The position numbers and the translations under genes were made by a program. 64,000 nt of DNA from Clostridia bacterium (GTDB lineage: Bacteria > Bacillota > Clostridia > Acetivibrionales > DSM-27016), in the NCBI GenBank assembly GCA_026414765.1, contig JAOAIJ010000052.1, positions 1 through 64,000 of the forward strand, given 5' to 3'. The notes below the pieces were generated by a model. The model was not told the origin of the DNA. It did no database searches and saw nothing but the letters and a program-made list of their open reading frames with translations. Shown in pieces: positions 28,222 to 36,358 of this stretch. The first letter of the stretch is position 1. Each line of letters begins with the position of its first letter.

Positions 28222-28923
28222 GTGTCACAAGAGAGAATAATGGTAGTAGATGATGAAAAAGAGTTGGCAGAAATAATGCGTGATTATCTTCAAACAGAAG
28301 GCTTTACCGTACATATGGCTTTTGATGGAGAGGATGCGCTGAAGGGATTTAAGCTTTTTGACCCCCAGCTTGTAATACTTGATGTTATGCTTCCTAAAAT
28401 AGATGGAATGGAAGTATGCAGGATGATACGTTCCCAGTCAAGCATACCCATACTGATGCTAAGTGCAAAAAGCAGTGATATTGATAAAATACTGGGTCTT
28501 GGACTGGGAGCAGACGACTATATATCAAAGCCTTTCAGCCCAGGTGAAATGGTTGCGAGGGTAAAAGCCCAATTAAGGAGATATATCCACCTGTCTGCTC
28601 CAAACCAGCAGTCATGTACATTAAAGTTTGGAAGTATGATAATAGAAGATAAATCATATACAGTAATGATTGACGGCAGGAAGGTTGAACTGGCTGCCAA
28701 GGAATTTGAATTGTTAAGCTATATGGCGCATCATCCGATGCAGGTTTTTACAAGGGAACAATTATTCAACCAGATATGGGGCTTTGATGAGTATGGTGAT
28801 ATTAACACTGTAACTGTGCATATAAGAAAGATAAGGGAAAAAGTAGAAAAAGACCCTTCAGAACCAATATATATAAAGACTGTATGGGGAGTCGGATATA
28901 AATTTGATGGCGGTGAGGCATGA
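28222..28923 (+). CDS. OmpR/PhoB-family response regulator
   Basis: A 233-aa regulator: receiver with D10-D11, phosphoacceptor D54 (V-I-L-D-V-M-L-P) and K-P-F, then a winged-helix domain ending W-G-V-G-Y-K-F-D-G. An ATG at 28216 lies only one base after GGGGG, whereas GTG 28222 has a 7-nt spacing, so GTG is chosen. It overlaps the kinase gene by 4 nt. The kinase and this regulator precede an ABC exporter whose promoter carries 11-bp-spaced repeats, suggesting a sense-and-export module. Confidence 0.92.
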   Translation: MSQERIMVVDDEKELAEIMRDYLQTEGFTVHMAFDGEDALKGFKLFDPQLVILDVMLPKIDGMEVCRMIRSQSSIPILMLSAKSSDIDKILGLGLGADDYISKPFSPGEMVARVKAQLRRYIHLSAPNQQSCTLKFGSMIIEDKSYTVMIDGRKVELAAKEFELLSYMAHHPMQVFTREQLFNQIWGFDEYGDINTVTVHIRKIREKVEKDPSEPIYIKTVWGVGYKFDGGEA

Positions 28924-30347
28924 AAATAAACACAAAGGCCAAGCTGTATTATGCTTTTATATTCATTTTCATTTTGCTTGCACTATCCTTAGCATTTACT
29001 TACAAGCTGGCTGCTGATGCTTTTGACAGCAATAAGGAGATTTTCAGGTTTAATGAAGCAAGAGTGCTGACCAGCGGTATCATGTCAAAAATAGAGTCAA
29101 GCTATAGCTTTTTAGGAAAAGACAATGAACTAAAAAAATCAATAGAGGCAATGCTTGAAGAAATCGGTTCAAAGCTGCAAGTTGTCGATACAGACGGAAT
29201 CGTGGTTTTTGATTCTGAAGAAAATGAGGCTAACCTAAATGGGAAAAAGATTGATATAAAAACTTTTGTTCACTTTGATGCGGCATTTGGTGCAGAGAAT
29301 CCAGGAAATATACGGTTTGCTTTTCCTATAGTAATAGAAGGGAAGCAGGCAGCAAATGCGATATTCTCAATACCGGTCAAGTCTGTTATGAGCATGAAAC
29401 GGGAAAATAAAGCAGCTTATATTTTAAGTCCTGTTTTTATAGGTTTTTTTTGTCTTATTGTTTTTATACTATTATTTATTATTAAGGTATCGCAGGGAAT
29501 TATAGATCCATTGAATAGCCTTAACAGGTCAGCAAGGCAGATAGCTGTAGGCGATCTTGATTTTAGTATCAGATATGATAAGGATAATGAATTGGGAGCT
29601 TTCACTAAGGCCTTTGATATGATGAAGGAGGAGCTTAAAGAGTCTTTGCGCAAGCAATCAGAATATGAAAAAGCAAGGAAGGAACTGATTGCCAGTATAT
29701 CTCACGAACTGAAAACACCCGTAGCATCCATTAAGGCATATGTGGAAGGTTTACAGGATGGAATAGCCAAGGACAAGGAGACTACAGACAGGTATCTGTC
29801 GGTTATAAAAAATAAAACAGACAGTCTGACAAAGCTGATTGAAGATTTATTGCAGCATTCATTAAAGGAACTTGGAAAGTTCAAAATGAATATGGAAGAA
29901 ATGTACTGTAGACAGATATTGAGAAAAGTTATGGAACCGCTGAAAGTTCAGTTTGAAAACAGTCCTATAGCACTGACAGTAGATGAACCGTTTCCAGATG
30001 TTCTGGTTAATATGGACAGTTCAAGAATCGAACAGGTAATAGTGAATCTAATACAAAATGCAAAGAAGTACACACCTCCAGGAGGGAATATCCGGTTTAA
30101 GGCATTTTTAGAAAAAGAATATCTTAAGATTACCGTAAGTGATACGGGTTATGGTGTTTCCCAGGAAGAGCTGCCACACATTTTTGACAAGTTTTACAGG
30201 GGTGAAAGGTTTACAAGAGATTTTGAAGGCTCAGGACTGGGTTTATCCATATGCAGATATATTGTAGAGCAGCATGGAGGAGAGATTTTTGTAGAAAGCA
30301 GTATAAATGAAGGAAGTACATTTACATTTACGATTCCAAAGGTTTAG
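28920..30347 (+). CDS. Membrane sensor histidine kinase
   Basis: A 475-aa kinase with transmembrane segments at about 8-28 and 165-190 enclosing a ~135-residue extracytoplasmic sensor. HAMP (about 190-245) leads to HisKA with H262 (A-S-I-S-H-E-L-K-T-P-V-A-S-I-K), then a HATPase domain with N-A-K-K-Y, D-T-G-Y-G-V and G-S-G-L-G-L-S. It has a large extracytoplasmic domain, unlike the short intramembrane BceS sensors, even though the downstream exporter is of the MacB/FtsX class. The signal is unknown. Confidence 0.92.
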   Translation: MKINTKAKLYYAFIFIFILLALSLAFTYKLAADAFDSNKEIFRFNEARVLTSGIMSKIESSYSFLGKDNELKKSIEAMLEEIGSKLQVVDTDGIVVFDSEENEANLNGKKIDIKTFVHFDAAFGAENPGNIRFAFPIVIEGKQAANAIFSIPVKSVMSMKRENKAAYILSPVFIGFFCLIVFILLFIIKVSQGIIDPLNSLNRSARQIAVGDLDFSIRYDKDNELGAFTKAFDMMKEELKESLRKQSEYEKARKELIASISHELKTPVASIKAYVEGLQDGIAKDKETTDRYLSVIKNKTDSLTKLIEDLLQHSLKELGKFKMNMEEMYCRQILRKVMEPLKVQFENSPIALTVDEPFPDVLVNMDSSRIEQVIVNLIQNAKKYTPPGGNIRFKAFLEKEYLKITVSDTGYGVSQEELPHIFDKFYRGERFTRDFEGSGLGLSICRYIVEQHGGEIFVESSINEGSTFTFTIPKV

Positions 30348-30361
30348 CCGATTTATTTACG

Positions 30362-30393
30362 GGGATGTAGTCCGGTTAGGGATACATCCCTTT
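30362..30393 (+). terminator. Probable terminator after the kinase
   Basis: GGGATGTA pairs with TACATCCC around a 13-base loop, followed by TTTATG. The T-run is short, so some readthrough is possible. Confidence 0.55.
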
Positions 30394-30400
30394 ATGTATG

Positions 30401-30461
30401 CTTAATAAATTCTTAATATTTGTATAAGGACTTGTTAAGTTTTATTTTCTATCATTAGTAT
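30401..30461 (+). promoter_or_regulatory. Promoter with 11-bp-spaced repeats ahead of ABC exporter
   Basis: CTTAATA occurs at 30401-30407 and 30412-30418 (11-bp period). Weaker copies in phase follow at 30423 (TATAAGG) and 30434 (GTTAAGT). A promoter follows: TTGTTA (30432-30437), an 18-bp spacer and TAGTAT (30456-30461). OmpR/PhoB-type regulators commonly bind head-to-tail repeats with this period, so the adjacent regulator is the likely binder (inference). Confidence 0.5.
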
Positions 30462-30506
30462 TGTAGGCAGTAAGCTAACAAAAAGTCTTAAGGAGAGTGC
30501 ATATAG

Positions 30507-31265
30507 ATGAAAAATGCAATAATGAAAACCAATAATTTATGCAAAACCTATGTAAGTGACGGAGAGCAGTTCCACGCAATCAGAAATATGAATCTTGAAA
30601 TTTTTGAAAAGGATTTTACCGTAATTATGGGTAGTTCAGGTTCGGGAAAATCCACACTTTTGTATCTGTTAAGCGGACTGGATAGCGTTACTGCCGGAGA
30701 AGTATGGTTTGAAGAAAAACGTGTGGATGCTTTAAACGAAAGAAAGACAGCACAATTTAGAAGAAAAAATATAGGCTTTATTTTTCAGGCAATAAATCTT
30801 GTACCGAATCTGTCACTATTGGAAAATATAACAATAACAGGTTATCTTGCCGAAAAAGACAGAAAGAAAGTTGATGAAAGAGCAAAAGAACTTCTGAAAA
30901 TAATGGGATTAGGCGACCAGGTCAACAGATTGCCTTCTCAGGTATCAGGAGGGCAGCAGCAGAGAGCAGCCATAGCAAGAGGATTGATCAACTCACCCCA
31001 GATACTTTTTGCAGATGAGCCTACAGGCAGTCTGAACTCATCCCAGGGTCAAAATGTTCTGGATATTCTTACCGGTATCAATTCCAAAGGACAGACAATC
31101 GTTATGGTTACTCATGATATAAAAGCGGCTTGCAGAGCAGACAGAATCATATTTATCAAAGATGGAAGAATCGGTGGAGATTTAAGGCTTGAGAAATACT
31201 CAGAAAGCAGTCTGGAGAAGAGAGAAAAAGAAATATTTTCATACCTGACTGAAAAGGGGTGGTAA
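30507..31265 (+). CDS. ABC transporter ATP-binding protein (MacB/LolD type)
   Basis: A 252-aa ATPase with Walker A (G-S-S-G-S-G-K-S-T-L), Q loop (F-Q-A-I-N-L-V-P), signature V-S-G-G-Q-Q-Q-R and Walker B (I-L-F-A-D-E-P-T-G-S-L-N). This is the pattern of the MacB/LolD/FtsE group that works with FtsX-like permeases by mechanotransmission. It is followed one base later by its permease. AGGAGAG precedes the ATG. The module is typical of envelope-stress or antimicrobial-peptide exporters. Confidence 0.93.
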   Translation: MKNAIMKTNNLCKTYVSDGEQFHAIRNMNLEIFEKDFTVIMGSSGSGKSTLLYLLSGLDSVTAGEVWFEEKRVDALNERKTAQFRRKNIGFIFQAINLVPNLSLLENITITGYLAEKDRKKVDERAKELLKIMGLGDQVNRLPSQVSGGQQQRAAIARGLINSPQILFADEPTGSLNSSQGQNVLDILTGINSKGQTIVMVTHDIKAACRADRIIFIKDGRIGGDLRLEKYSESSLEKREKEIFSYLTEKGW

Positions 31266-31266
31266 G

Positions 31267-33630
31267 ATGAGAAGCATAATGCTGATGGTGTTAGCAAACA
31301 TAAAGAAAAAGAAAGTACAGAGTATCTTGATTCTTATTACGATAATGGTGTCCTCACTTCTGTTCTCAACTGCCATAGGTCTGATGAGCAGTATGAATAA
31401 GCCATATGAAGCTATGTGCAGTAAGCTTAACTCATCCCAGGATTTATTAAGATTTGGAAGCAGTATGCATGATGAGAAGAAAGTAATGGAATGGTGGAGG
31501 AAACAGGAGGGGGTTACAACTACTGAATTGCTGCCTTTCTATGACATGCAGGACAAGATGGTTTTCAAAGGGAAAAAGGTTTCCAATAGTACACAAGTTA
31601 CAGAAAGACCCTCGGTAAAAGTACTACAGGATAAACTCGACATAGTACAAGGAGAAAGTAAAGAAAATCCTTCAAAGGGAGAAATATGGGTACCGACTAC
31701 CTTTGCATCTACAAATAATATCCGGGTTGGGGATACAATATCTATACCTACAAAAAACGGAAACGCAGACATGAAAGTGTCTGCAATAGTAGTAGACCCA
31801 CAGTTCAGCTCAGGATTGATTAACCCTGTGAGGGTATGGGTTGCACCTGGGGAGTTGGAAAGAATTATTCCTGATTTTGAGATGAATGCTTACATGCTTG
31901 GTATAAGGTTTGAGGATTATTCTACAGAACCTGCGCTGTGGAAAAAGTTTGAGGAATTTCTCGGAAGTCCTTTCATGGGAAGCAAGCTTGACCTTGAGGC
32001 ACTGGAATTTATTTATACATTCATACTGAAAATCATAGGAACCATAATGCTGATATTCTCTATTGTAATCGTCGTAGTTGTATTATTTGTTATGTCCTTT
32101 ACTATTTCAGGGGCAATATTGGCAGACTATAAAACTATCGGAATACTTAAATCCCAGGGTTTTTCATCAAAGAACGTGATTATGGCTTATTCAGGCCAAT
32201 ATTCACTCCTTGCTGTACTGGCAACTCCATTTGGAATCGGGTTCAGCTATTTAACTATAAGGATGCTTATGCAAAGTCTTATTATTTCACTTGGTTTCAA
32301 TACTGGCTTTTCTATGCTTCTGCCGATAACTTTGACGTTTGTTACAATCGTTTCTCTTACTACCATAACAGCATTTAGTATTTCACTGAAGGCGGGAAAA
32401 ATAAAGCCGGCAGAATCAATACGCTTTGGTGCGCCTGAGAAGCAGTATTCGTTTAAGAAGAATAAAACCCTGCCGTTTATAAAAATTCTTCCTGTAACGT
32501 TGATTCTGGGAATAAAGCAAATGGCAGCAAATAAAAGACAATCACTGTTTATGCTTGCTTCTACTATAATTACTGTCTTTGTCCTGGTGTTTTCGGTAAA
32601 TATTTACAACTCTTTGATTAATATGGGAAAGGACTCATCTTACTGGGGATTTGACAACAGTCAGATGTATATATACCGTAATTCAGGAATGAATCAGCTT
32701 TCCCATGATGAGCTTGTGAAAAAACTGAAGGACGACAGACGTGCGGAAACAGTAGTTCCGGTAGGTTATGTCACAGCATCTGCAACTCCGTCATCAAAGA
32801 ATAAATCCAGCAGGAATCTCTATGGGAATATATATGACGGAGATATGCACAGTATAGGCCTGGTAAACATAGAAGGAAGAAACCCTGAAAGCGATAATGA
32901 GATATCTATCGCAGTCAATACCAGTAAACACTATGGCAGGACAGTGGGGGATTACCTGGACATGTATCTGTATGGGAAAAAGATAACATTTCTGATTACA
33001 GGTGTTTACCAAACAATTTCAAACTCAGGACAGGGATACAGGCTGCAGGCCTCATTAATAAGGGAGCTTGACAAAGACTTTCAGTTTTCAAGTTATGCGG
33101 TGAACCTAGTGGAGGGGGTAGACTCGAGGAAATTTGCGGAAGAATATGAAGCGCAATATGGAGAGGCACTTGACATACAATTTTCGGAAAACGGATTTAC
33201 TTCTACAATGAGCAGCATAACCTCAAATATGACAATTCCTGTGGTATTTGTTTGCGTAATGTTTATGGCGGTTTCATTCATAATTATTTTCAACTCCACG
33301 CTTATGAATATTTTTGAGAGCAGGAAGAGCTTTGGAATATTCAAATCTATCGGGATGACTCCGAAGCAGATAAGGGCGTCGATGGTATATAAGGTTTTGA
33401 TACTGGCAGTTTTAAGTTTATTAATCGGAATACCTATCGGGCTTGCAGTTTCTCCTCATATTCTTGGTGCAATGCTTGTGAGCCAAGGTGTAGTAAAATT
33501 TCCATTCAATATATCAGCTATAGGAACAATAGCTTCAATTCCTTTATGCTTGATATTGACAGGGATAAGCACATGGATTCCTTCGGGCAGAATACTCGGG
33601 ATAAGTCCGAGAAGCCTTATAGTAGAGTAA
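31267..33630 (+). CDS. FtsX-like ABC permease
   Basis: A 787-aa membrane protein with two FtsX/MacB_PCD halves: an N-terminal helix (about 15-37), a large extracytoplasmic region, three helices (about 255-380), then a second unit with a helix near 425, another extracytoplasmic domain and three C-terminal helices (about 655-775). This duplicated eight-helix plan fits Firmicutes FtsX-like exporters. It starts one base after the ATPase stop. A terminator follows the gene. The substrate is unknown. Confidence 0.9.
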   Translation: MRSIMLMVLANIKKKKVQSILILITIMVSSLLFSTAIGLMSSMNKPYEAMCSKLNSSQDLLRFGSSMHDEKKVMEWWRKQEGVTTTELLPFYDMQDKMVFKGKKVSNSTQVTERPSVKVLQDKLDIVQGESKENPSKGEIWVPTTFASTNNIRVGDTISIPTKNGNADMKVSAIVVDPQFSSGLINPVRVWVAPGELERIIPDFEMNAYMLGIRFEDYSTEPALWKKFEEFLGSPFMGSKLDLEALEFIYTFILKIIGTIMLIFSIVIVVVVLFVMSFTISGAILADYKTIGILKSQGFSSKNVIMAYSGQYSLLAVLATPFGIGFSYLTIRMLMQSLIISLGFNTGFSMLLPITLTFVTIVSLTTITAFSISLKAGKIKPAESIRFGAPEKQYSFKKNKTLPFIKILPVTLILGIKQMAANKRQSLFMLASTIITVFVLVFSVNIYNSLINMGKDSSYWGFDNSQMYIYRNSGMNQLSHDELVKKLKDDRRAETVVPVGYVTASATPSSKNKSSRNLYGNIYDGDMHSIGLVNIEGRNPESDNEISIAVNTSKHYGRTVGDYLDMYLYGKKITFLITGVYQTISNSGQGYRLQASLIRELDKDFQFSSYAVNLVEGVDSRKFAEEYEAQYGEALDIQFSENGFTSTMSSITSNMTIPVVFVCVMFMAVSFIIIFNSTLMNIFESRKSFGIFKSIGMTPKQIRASMVYKVLILAVLSLLIGIPIGLAVSPHILGAMLVSQGVVKFPFNISAIGTIASIPLCLILTGISTWIPSGRILGISPRSLIVE

Positions 33631-33635
33631 GGATG

Positions 33636-33667
33636 GCCTGTATACCCCAATTGGTATACAGGCTTTT
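33636..33667 (+). terminator. Terminator after FtsX-like permease
   Basis: A perfect 11-bp stem (GCCTGTATACC / GGTATACAGGC) with a six-base loop is followed by TTTTG. Confidence 0.82.
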
Positions 33668-33683
33668 GAATTATGAATATATT

Positions 33684-33731
33684 TTAACTATTTGTTAATT
33701 ATTTGAGTTAACGAAGAAAGTATTATATAAG
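33684..33731 (+). promoter_or_regulatory. TTAA-repeat region and promoter ahead of the sigma-2 gene
   Basis: TTAA(C/T) words occur at 33684, 33695 and 33708, the first pair 11 bp apart. TTGAGT (33704-33709), a 16-bp spacer and TATAAG (33726-33731) make a plausible promoter. The layout resembles the repeat array at 30401 and may be read by the same or a related OmpR-type regulator. Confidence 0.4.
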
Positions 33732-33797
33732 TGGAATAAATTTTAATTGTGTGAGTTTGTGTAAAAACAGTTCATGCGGTTAAAGAAGGGTTCACTT

Positions 33798-34103
33798 ATG
33801 AAAAACGATAAGAAGAGTTTATTTTTTATGGCTCAAAAAGGTGATGTTGCTGCTTATGAAAAGCTTATAGAATCCTATGAAAAGAAAATCTTCAGTCTTG
33901 TTTTTGCTGCAACCGGTGACAGAACAGAAGCCAGCGAACTTACTCAGGATATATTTATAAAAGTATACAAGGAATTGAGAAACGAGAAAAGCGACAGCAG
34001 ACTTGCAATGCTTATTTATAAAACAACCCACAAAATGCTTTTTGCAGCGCCAAAAAGTTTTCAATCAGCAAATATGAAAGAACATGGTCTGAATATGATA
34101 TGA
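33798..34103 (+). CDS. Sigma-70 region 2-only protein
   Basis: A 101-aa protein whose residues 10-90 match the sigma-70 region 2 pattern of ECF sigma factors: a Y-E-K-L-I-E-S-Y-E-K-K-I-F stretch, then A-S-E-L-T-Q-D-I-F-I-K-V-Y-K-E-L, the -10 recognition helix. The protein stops about where a linker to region 4 should begin, and no region 4 is seen downstream before the next gene. ATG 33798 is preferred over 33774 because GAAGGG precedes it. It may be a truncated relic or a small protein that competes for core polymerase. It stands alone between a terminator and a stem-loop. Confidence 0.6.
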   Translation: MKNDKKSLFFMAQKGDVAAYEKLIESYEKKIFSLVFAATGDRTEASELTQDIFIKVYKELRNEKSDSRLAMLIYKTTHKMLFAAPKSFQSANMKEHGLNMI

Positions 34104-34163
34104 CATAAATCTGGAAACATTAATTAATAGAATATTTTAGAATTTTATTATAAAATATGTATT

Positions 34164-34199
34164 AACGGCTCTGAAACAACCATTAAATTTAGAGCCGTT
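34164..34199 (+). repeat. Stem-loop after the sigma-2 gene
   Basis: AACGGCTCT (34164-34172) pairs perfectly with AGAGCCGTT (34191-34199) around an 18-base AT-rich loop. No T-run follows on the plus strand; this is possibly a weak terminator. Confidence 0.5.
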
Positions 34200-34264
34200 A
34201 AGTATATATTAAAGGAATTTACATCCTGATTTTGCTTATATATTGAATCAAATGGAGTGATAAT

Positions 34265-34966
34265 GTGAGTGAGGTTGGAGCAAAAGTTTTAGTTGTCGAG
34301 GATGAGGCTTCCATAAGAAAATTTATTACCATTAATCTCGAAAGAAATGGCTTTCATGTTATTGAGGCTGATTCAGGTGAAAAAGCTATCGTTATGGTTA
34401 AAACGTTCAATCCGGATATAGTTGTCCTTGATATTATGCTCCCTGGTATTGATGGTTTTGAGGTATGCCGCAAAATCAGGGAGGACATGCCTGGAATGGT
34501 TATAATAATGCTTACAGCAAAAAGTCAGGATATGGATAAGATTACAGGGCTTGAATTGGGTGCGGATGACTATATGGTAAAACCTTTTAATCCTCTTGAA
34601 CTGATTGCCAGAATCAGGACGATACTAAGAAGATCTGTCAATGTAAAAAATAATCTATCCGAAACGATTTTCTTTAAAAACCTGTCACTGGATTTAAAGG
34701 CACAAAAATTCTTTAAGAACAGTGAAGAGATAGAACTCACCCCTACGGAATTTTCTATAGTCAAAGTTTTTATGAAAAACTCCGGAAAGGCTATTAGCCG
34801 GAATGAGCTTCTTAACGAAGTCTGGGGGAAGAATTATTTCGGAGATCTGAAAACTGTTGATGTTTATATCAGAAGATTAAGAGAAAAGATTGAGGATAAT
34901 CCATCTGAGCCTGCTTTTATAGAAACAGTTTGGGGATTTGGATACAGGTGGCAGGGCTTATCATGA
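34265..34966 (+). CDS. OmpR/PhoB-family response regulator
   Basis: A 233-aa regulator with receiver residues E12-D13, phosphoacceptor D56 (V-V-L-D-I-M-L-P) and K-P-F, then a winged helix ending W-G-F-G-Y-R-W-Q. The GTG start is set by GGAGTG six bases upstream. Its stop overlaps the kinase start by 4 nt. It is the first gene of a three-gene unit with a kinase and a lipoprotein. Confidence 0.92.
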   Translation: MSEVGAKVLVVEDEASIRKFITINLERNGFHVIEADSGEKAIVMVKTFNPDIVVLDIMLPGIDGFEVCRKIREDMPGMVIIMLTAKSQDMDKITGLELGADDYMVKPFNPLELIARIRTILRRSVNVKNNLSETIFFKNLSLDLKAQKFFKNSEEIELTPTEFSIVKVFMKNSGKAISRNELLNEVWGKNYFGDLKTVDVYIRRLREKIEDNPSEPAFIETVWGFGYRWQGLS

Positions 34967-36357
34967 TAAGTATAAAGAGAAAACTCGCTTTGAACTCGAT
35001 TTTTGTTGTTATTATTACTGTAATAATATTGGAAATACTTATTGCAAACATTGTAAAACAGAATTACTATAAAAATCTTGAAGGCAACATGTACAGCCAG
35101 ATAAAGATAGCCAGCGGTTTGTATAACAAGTACTTTTCCGATGCAAGCCTGCAGGATAATGTCATGAATGACGTAGACACATTCTGGAAGTCCTCTACTG
35201 CTCAAGTCCAGATTGTTGACAGTGCAGGTAAGATTCTTATGGATTCCATCGGTGTGATCCCCGAAAAGCAGGTGGAAATGCCGGATGTAAAGGATGCGTT
35301 AAGTGGGAAAAAAGGGTTTTGGGTGGGTAAGGTTGATTATGATAAGGAAGAAGTTATGGTAGTGTCATACCCACTGAAGTCACAGGATGAGGTCGTAGGG
35401 GCTTTAAGGTTTATTAGTTCCCTGAGACTGGTAAATGAAGATGTAGGGAGGGTAGAAAGCGTTTTTCTCATGATAGGTGCTATTGTCATCATCATATCAA
35501 GCATTGTAAGTCTTCTGCTCTCGAACTCAATCATTTATCCACTGAAAGAAGTTACGCAGGTAGCAGAAAAAATGGCTGCAGGTAACTTTAATGTTCAGAG
35601 CGTTAAGAAAAATGACGATGAGATAGGCAAGTTGTCAGACACTCTAAACTACATGGCAGATGAGATACAAAAACGGGAGCAGCTGAAAAACGAATTTATT
35701 TCTTCAGTATCACATGAGCTCAGAACTCCTCTCACTTCTATCAAGGGGTGGGCTGTTACTTTAAAAGAGGGAAGCTTGGACGATAAAGAGATGCTGCAGG
35801 ATGGCTTGGAGATAATTGAGAAGGAGGCAGACAGGCTTACTTCAATGGTAGAGGAACTGCTTGATTTCTCAAGATTTGTTTCTGGGAAAATAGCTATGAA
35901 AAAAGAGAAAGTGAATATCAAGAGTATTGTGGAACATGTAAGTAAACAGCTAAAACCTAGAGCTGACAGAGAAAAAATTGAATTTGTGGTCTCATGTGAG
36001 GAAAACCTTCCGGATATCTATACTGATGAAAACAGACTAAAACAGGTATTTATCAACATCCTGGATAATTCACTCAAATTTACCTCAGCAGGCGGCAGGG
36101 TGATGTTTAAAGCATATATAGGAGAAAATGAAATGCTTTTCTATATCTCAGATAATGGCTGCGGCATATCGGAAGAAGAGCTTCCGAAAGTAAAAGAAAA
36201 GTTTTATAAGGGGAAGAACAGTAAATCAAGAAATGGTATAGGGCTTTCCGTTTGCGATGAAATTATTAAGCTTATGAACGGCTCTTTTGAAATCAGGAGT
36301 GAATTGAATAAAGGAACGGAAACCTTTATTTCTTTACCTATAATGAAGGAGGATTGA
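34963..36357 (+). CDS. Membrane sensor histidine kinase
   Basis: A 464-aa kinase when started at ATG 34963 (ATGA overlap with the regulator); an in-frame TTG at 34930 lacks a ribosome site. Transmembrane segments at about 8-30 and 165-188 flank a Cache/PAS-like extracytoplasmic sensor. HAMP precedes HisKA with H251 (S-S-V-S-H-E-L-R-T-P-L-T-S-I-K-G-W), resembling the WalK/PhoR kind. The ATPase lobe has N-S-L-K-F, D-N-G-C-G-I and a shortened G2 (R-N-G-I-G-L-S). The lipoprotein that follows could be its sensing partner (inference). Confidence 0.92.
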   Translation: MISIKRKLALNSIFVVIITVIILEILIANIVKQNYYKNLEGNMYSQIKIASGLYNKYFSDASLQDNVMNDVDTFWKSSTAQVQIVDSAGKILMDSIGVIPEKQVEMPDVKDALSGKKGFWVGKVDYDKEEVMVVSYPLKSQDEVVGALRFISSLRLVNEDVGRVESVFLMIGAIVIIISSIVSLLLSNSIIYPLKEVTQVAEKMAAGNFNVQSVKKNDDEIGKLSDTLNYMADEIQKREQLKNEFISSVSHELRTPLTSIKGWAVTLKEGSLDDKEMLQDGLEIIEKEADRLTSMVEELLDFSRFVSGKIAMKKEKVNIKSIVEHVSKQLKPRADREKIEFVVSCEENLPDIYTDENRLKQVFINILDNSLKFTSAGGRVMFKAYIGENEMLFYISDNGCGISEEELPKVKEKFYKGKNSKSRNGIGLSVCDEIIKLMNGSFEIRSELNKGTETFISLPIMKED

Positions 36358-36358
36358 A

